From Patescibacteria group bacterium (lineage in GTDB: Bacteria > Patescibacteriota > Minisyncoccia > Phycocordibacterales > UBA12445), in NCBI GenBank assembly GCA_022710205.1, contig JAKLHJ010000017.1:1-14146 (forward strand): DNA of 14,146 nt, in the 5' to 3' direction. The position numbers were made by a program, and so were the translations under genes. Below, one piece after another: positions 11,137 to 14,146 of the stretch; positions within the stretch are counted from its first letter, which is position 1; each line of letters begins with the position of its first letter. The notes below the pieces were generated by a model. It worked only from the letters and a program-made list of their open reading frames with translations, ran no database searches and was not told where the DNA came from.

Positions 11137-12345
11137 TTAATTTTTTATCGAATTATATCTATTTAAAAACTGCTCCTTAAACTCAAAGAATTTGTCGTCC
11201 AATATTGATTGGCGAATTTTTTTTACCAAATTAACGACAAAATAAAGATTGTGTATTGAGGAAAGCCTGTATGCAAAGAGCTCTTCTGTCCTAAACAAAT
11301 GCGCCAAATATGCTCTAGTATAATTTTTGCAGGTATAGCATTCACAGTCGCCCTCTATAGGAGTGAAGTCTGTTTTATATTTAGCGTTCATGATATTCAT
11401 CCTCCCCTCTTTTGTGAGAAGTGCGCCGTTCCTGGCCATTCTTGTCGGCGCCACACAATCAAAAGTATCCACGCCATTTTCAATGCCGCCAAAAAGGTCC
11501 TCTACCGCGCCTATTCCCAGGAAGTGTCTCGGCTTATTTTCCGGCAATATCTCGTTCACCCAAACCAGCGCTTTATAAACATCCTCTTTGTCGAATGAGC
11601 CGCCTATTCCAAATCCATCAAACAGCAGCGAAGAGATCTCCTTGGCACTCTCTTTTCTTAAGTCCTCAAACCTACCACCCTGAACTATGCCAAAAAGCGA
11701 CTGCGGCCCCCCTAACTCATTGTGCCTGTCGAGAGATCTTTTGGCCCATCTATGAGTTCTTTTCATCGCCTCTATCTGGTATTCGCGTGAAGCCAGAGGA
11801 GATGTGCACTCGTCAAAAGCAAAGATTATATCTGCGCCGAGATTGTGCTGAATTTCCATCGATCGTTCCGGAGTAAATCTGTGGCTTGTGCCGTCTATAT
11901 GCGATCTAAAAGTCACACCATCTTCGTCTATTTTTGAAAGTTTTGTGTTCCCCTCTTCCTTACAGATATTTTCATTGACTGTTTCCTGTTTTTTGGCTCC
12001 GAACTTATTCGCCTTTTCTTCCATTGCTACTCCAAGCGAAAAAACCTGAAATCCTCCGGAATCAGTGAAAGTCGGCCCACTCCAATTCATAAATTTATGC
12101 AGACCGCCTGCGTTCTTCACGAGTTCGTCGCCCGGCTCGAGATATAAGTGATATGTATTTGAAAGCACCGCCTGTGCGCCGAGAGTCTGCACATCTTCCG
12201 GAGAAAGCGCCTTAACGGTAGCCTTGGTGCCCACAACAATAAACGCGGGAGTCTCTATTTTGCCGTGTGGGGTCTCCAAAACCCCCACCCTTCCGAGTCG
12301 TCCGGGGAGCTTCTTTTCTATCTTAAAATTCAAATTTGAGCCCAT
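11137..12345 (-). CDS. tgt: tRNA-guanine transglycosylase
   Basis: 402 residues from ATG 12345; a longer frame from 12390 would overlap the upstream gene by 40 bp and adds an atypical N-terminus (MEICQIPIRK). In this numbering TDSGGFQVFSLG carries D95, DECTSP is at 178, GIVQGGRFEDLR follows, and DCVAPTR carries the catalytic D296. The zinc ligands are C334, C336, C339 (CECYTC) and H365. Tgt swaps the G34 of GUN-anticodon tRNAs for preQ1 (bacterial form). An insertion of ~30 residues sits between SLG and the DGVTFRSHIDG strand (residues ~105-142), absent in E. coli Tgt. Last gene of a minus-strand series after gyrB and the surface protein, 5 bp behind the latter. Confidence 0.95.
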   Translation of the reverse strand: MGSNLNFKIEKKLPGRLGRVGVLETPHGKIETPAFIVVGTKATVKALSPEDVQTLGAQAVLSNTYHLYLEPGDELVKNAGGLHKFMNWSGPTFTDSGGFQVFSLGVAMEEKANKFGAKKQETVNENICKEEGNTKLSKIDEDGVTFRSHIDGTSHRFTPERSMEIQHNLGADIIFAFDECTSPLASREYQIEAMKRTHRWAKRSLDRHNELGGPQSLFGIVQGGRFEDLRKESAKEISSLLFDGFGIGGSFDKEDVYKALVWVNEILPENKPRHFLGIGAVEDLFGGIENGVDTFDCVAPTRMARNGALLTKEGRMNIMNAKYKTDFTPIEGDCECYTCKNYTRAYLAHLFRTEELFAYRLSSIHNLYFVVNLVKKIRQSILDDKFFEFKEQFLNRYNSIKN

Positions 12346-12350
12346 AAGAG

Positions 12351-13202
12351 CTATACTAGCCTTCCGTATAGGTATTTGGCAAATTTCCAAACAATAAAGG
12401 ACAAAAGTGCTATGAGGACGACCGGCTGTCTCATTAGGAAATTGTAGACCACCACAAGGAAGTCTACGATGAACATCACAGGCGTTTTTAATTTCTCTGC
12501 GCCAATTTTTTCCATTACCTTGCCGACACCTTCCCGAATTGTCTTTGGAGTGGCTGATGCGACCGCATCTCCTTGGCTTACAACATCCTGACTTGTTATT
12601 TTTTCGGGCAAAACCTGTAAAACAATATCCTTGAAACTATCTAATCCCTTTTCTATAAGGGTGCTTGTGCTTGTCGCAGATGAAGATGCTATCCTGGGCA
12701 CAGAAACAAGAGACTCCTCTTCTTTTTGGGGAGGAAGGGTTACTTTTTTCTCTGAAACGCCGCTTACATTATTTTCCAAAATTATTGTTCGAGGAGATTC
12801 TCCTATGGGGGAAACTTTTGGGTTTATTATTTTTGCGGAAATTTTATGTGTGCCGATGGTTGCCGTCCAATCACACCACAATTCTTGTGTCCTGCCTGAA
12901 GCGGCCGAAAAATTTCCTGTGCAGATTACCTTGCCGTTATCGTCGAAGGTCAGGTCTCCTAAAAGATCGTATTCCCCGCCGTTGAAAACAAGAGTATATA
13001 TTCTAATCTTATCTCCGGCATAAAAAGGATCTTTGGAATACCAAATACCGCTTTTTATGATACCTACGTTACTCAAAGTATCTGCAAAGGAAATGAGAGG
13101 AGTAGCTAAAATGGAAATATAAAAAATCAAAAATAAAAATGACAATGTAAAATCTAAAATTTTTACATTTTTATATGTCATTTTGCATTTTGACTTTTGC
13201 AT
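12351..13202 (-). CDS. Secreted/membrane-anchored hypothetical protein with Ig-like (CARDB-type) domain
   Basis: 283 residues from the first ATG; a second Met at residue 8 (ATG ending at 13181) is at least as likely. Hydrophobic signal segment ~17-38 ending ISFADT, with likely cleavage after residue 40. A beta-rich domain of ~45-145 (GIWYSKDPFYAGDKIRIYTLVFNGG) resembles CARDB/Ig-like surface domains; it contains C94 and C110, perhaps a disulfide. A Ser/Thr-rich linker follows (~146-235), and two close C-terminal helices, ~241-257 and 260-277, end at KYLYGRLV. So a surface domain is held by a membrane hairpin. No catalytic motif. It starts 13 bp after gyrB and ends 5 bp before tgt. The signal peptide lies in an AT-rich repeat. 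Confidence 0.78.
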   Translation of the reverse strand: MQKSKCKMTYKNVKILDFTLSFLFLIFYISILATPLISFADTLSNVGIIKSGIWYSKDPFYAGDKIRIYTLVFNGGEYDLLGDLTFDDNGKVICTGNFSAASGRTQELWCDWTATIGTHKISAKIINPKVSPIGESPRTIILENNVSGVSEKKVTLPPQKEEESLVSVPRIASSSATSTSTLIEKGLDSFKDIVLQVLPEKITSQDVVSQGDAVASATPKTIREGVGKVMEKIGAEKLKTPVMFIVDFLVVVYNFLMRQPVVLIALLSFIVWKFAKYLYGRLV

Positions 13203-13206
13203 TTTG
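13115..13206. repeat. AT-rich low-complexity repeat under the signal peptide
   Basis: Repeated TGCATTTTG units (two copies within 13182-13206) and an inverted repeat ATGTAAAA / TTTTACAT near 13145-13171. It covers the first ~30 codons of the 13202-12351 gene. Confidence 0.55.
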
Positions 13207-13215
13207 CTCTATCCT

Positions 13216-14145
13216 CTACGCGTCGATGTTTGCCATCTTGGCGTGTGACTGAATATACATTTTTCTCGGCAAAACCTCTGAACCCATAAGAACATCGAAC
13301 GTCTTATCGGCTTCAATGGCGGAATCTATCGTAACTTGTTTGAGTATTCTCCTCTCTGGGTCCATCGTGGTCTCCCAAAGCTCCTCCGGATTCATTTCTC
13401 CGAGACCTTTGTATCTCTGTATAGAAACTTTTGTTGATTTCTTTATCGTCTCTCCCGTCTCCTCCTCCGCCCCCTCCTCGCCTACTGAGCCGCCCTCACT
13501 CTCCTGCTCTACCGCAACACCCGCCCCAAACGATTTAACGATTTGTTCTTTTTCTTCGTCGCTATAAGCGTAAGAGACATCCCTTCCTTTCTTTATTTTA
13601 TAGAGAGGAGGCTGAGCAATATAAATATTTCCCGCAGATACAAGCGGCTGGAAATATCTGTAAAAGAGCGTGAGCAAAAGCGTCCTGATGTGAGCACCAT
13701 CAACATCAGCATCTGTAGCGATGATTATTTTTCCGTATCTAAGCTTTGTCTGGTCAAATATGTCTCCGATAGCGGTGCCCATGGCAATAACAAGCGCCTT
13801 AATCTCGTTAGAAGAAAGCACTTTATCAAGCCTTGTCCTTTCAACGTTAAGAATTTTTCCCTTGAGAGGCAACACGGCCTGTGTTCTTCTGTCTCTGCCC
13901 TGTTTAGAAGAACCTCCGGCGGAATCTCCCTCTACAATGAATATTTCAGCCTCTTCGGGGTTTTTAGTCTGACAATCAGCAAGTTTACCCGGCAAGCTTA
14001 GTCCATCCAATACGCCCTTTCTGAGAACACTGTCTTTGGCGGCCTTGGCGGCCAGCTTTTGCAGTTCGGTGGCGAGGATTTCGTTGGAGTTCGTATGCAT
14101 GGATGCACCCGAGAAAGGTTGACGTGCCGCAGTCATGACCCATCT
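13216..14145 (-). CDS. gyrB: DNA gyrase subunit B, C-terminal part, 5' end outside window
   Basis: 309 codons of the C-terminal half. The frame stays open to the edge (RWV precedes MTAARQ...), so the Met at 14136 is internal. TOPRIM motifs: EGDSAGGSS, followed by KQGRDRRTQAVLPLKGKILNVE, and DADVDGAHIRTLLLTLFYR. The C-terminal signature IQRYKGLGEMNPEELWETTMDPE and the closing IQSHAK are present. GyrB supplies the ATPase and, with GyrA, introduces negative supercoils. An acidic insertion of ~30 residues (about 13430-13530, Glu/Gly-rich) lies between the YSDEEKE helix and IQRYKGLG. The short stretch nearest the edge (14070-14145) does not look like the usual GyrB sequence before LPGKLADC. ParE is a less likely alternative. 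Confidence 0.93.
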   Translation of the reverse strand, partial: RWVMTAARQPFSGASMHTNSNEILATELQKLAAKAAKDSVLRKGVLDGLSLPGKLADCQTKNPEEAEIFIVEGDSAGGSSKQGRDRRTQAVLPLKGKILNVERTRLDKVLSSNEIKALVIAMGTAIGDIFDQTKLRYGKIIIATDADVDGAHIRTLLLTLFYRYFQPLVSAGNIYIAQPPLYKIKKGRDVSYAYSDEEKEQIVKSFGAGVAVEQESEGGSVGEEGAEEETGETIKKSTKVSIQRYKGLGEMNPEELWETTMDPERRILKQVTIDSAIEADKTFDVLMGSEVLPRKMYIQSHAKMANIDA

Positions 14146-14146
14146 T

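Noticed and set aside
12346..12390. Longer Tgt start with 15 extra residues
   Set aside because: It would overlap the upstream gene by 40 bp, and the extra residues do not resemble Tgt.

Overview
The window looks like a piece of a reduced bacterial genome, most likely Patescibacteria/CPR and probably a parcubacterium. I infer this from short housekeeping genes, a trimmed TspO, a compact set of RNA-modification and DNA-repair genes, an insertion in Tgt, AT-leaning codon use, many SD-less starts, and short AT-rich repeats at gene borders. No marker such as 16S rRNA is present, so the assignment is not proven. The genetic code appears standard: TGA ends a small gene at 613-615 and the tRNA-Trp reads only UGG.

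Layout. 2-325 (+): end of a protein with a C-terminal membrane anchor, cut by the left edge. 448-615 (+): small basic Cys-containing protein with its own promoter and terminator. 661-1404 (-): seven-helix membrane protein. 1484-1933 (+) HIT hydrolase and 1930-2496 (-) EngB GTPase converge with a 4-bp overlap. 2734-2949 (+): orphan small gene with its own promoter, SD and terminator. 4866-3098 (-): an operon-like run of CaCA cation exchanger, TspO-like protein and cupin. 4972-5139 (-): small zinc-ribbon protein, again a self-contained unit. 5307-6008 (-) class I methyltransferase diverges from 6029-6940 (+) miaA with only 20 bp between start codons. 8584-6999 (-): xseA-xseB (exonuclease VII) ending at a hairpin terminator. 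8585-8899: a gene-poor stretch with a terminator and a complex palindrome. 8900-9058 (+) rpmG (L33), 9167-9237 (+) tRNA-Trp, 9242-10105 (+) a Methyltrans_SAM-type methyltransferase starting 4 nt after the tRNA. 10339-11079 (+): an unrecognised 246-aa gene whose codons end almost only in G or C. 14145-12351-11137 (-): gyrB (5' end outside the window), a surface-type hypothetical protein, and tgt.

How they fit together. Much of the set concerns RNA and ribosomes: MiaA (A37 of tRNAs such as the tRNA-Trp encoded here, which has A36-A37-A38), Tgt (position 34), L33, EngB (ribosome assembly) and a probable RNA methyltransferase. ExoVII and GyrB cover DNA processing and topology.

The most unusual feature is a set of free-standing genes (448, 2734, 5139, 10339). 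Each has a consensus-like promoter, a leader of roughly 50-105 nt, a good Shine-Dalgarno and a private terminator. Three of them have strongly GC-ending codons, unlike the surrounding genes. Several housekeeping genes instead have a -10-like hexamer only 5-6 nt before the ATG and no SD, which suggests leaderless mRNAs. The 10339 gene is the best candidate for something undescribed. I do not recognise its family.
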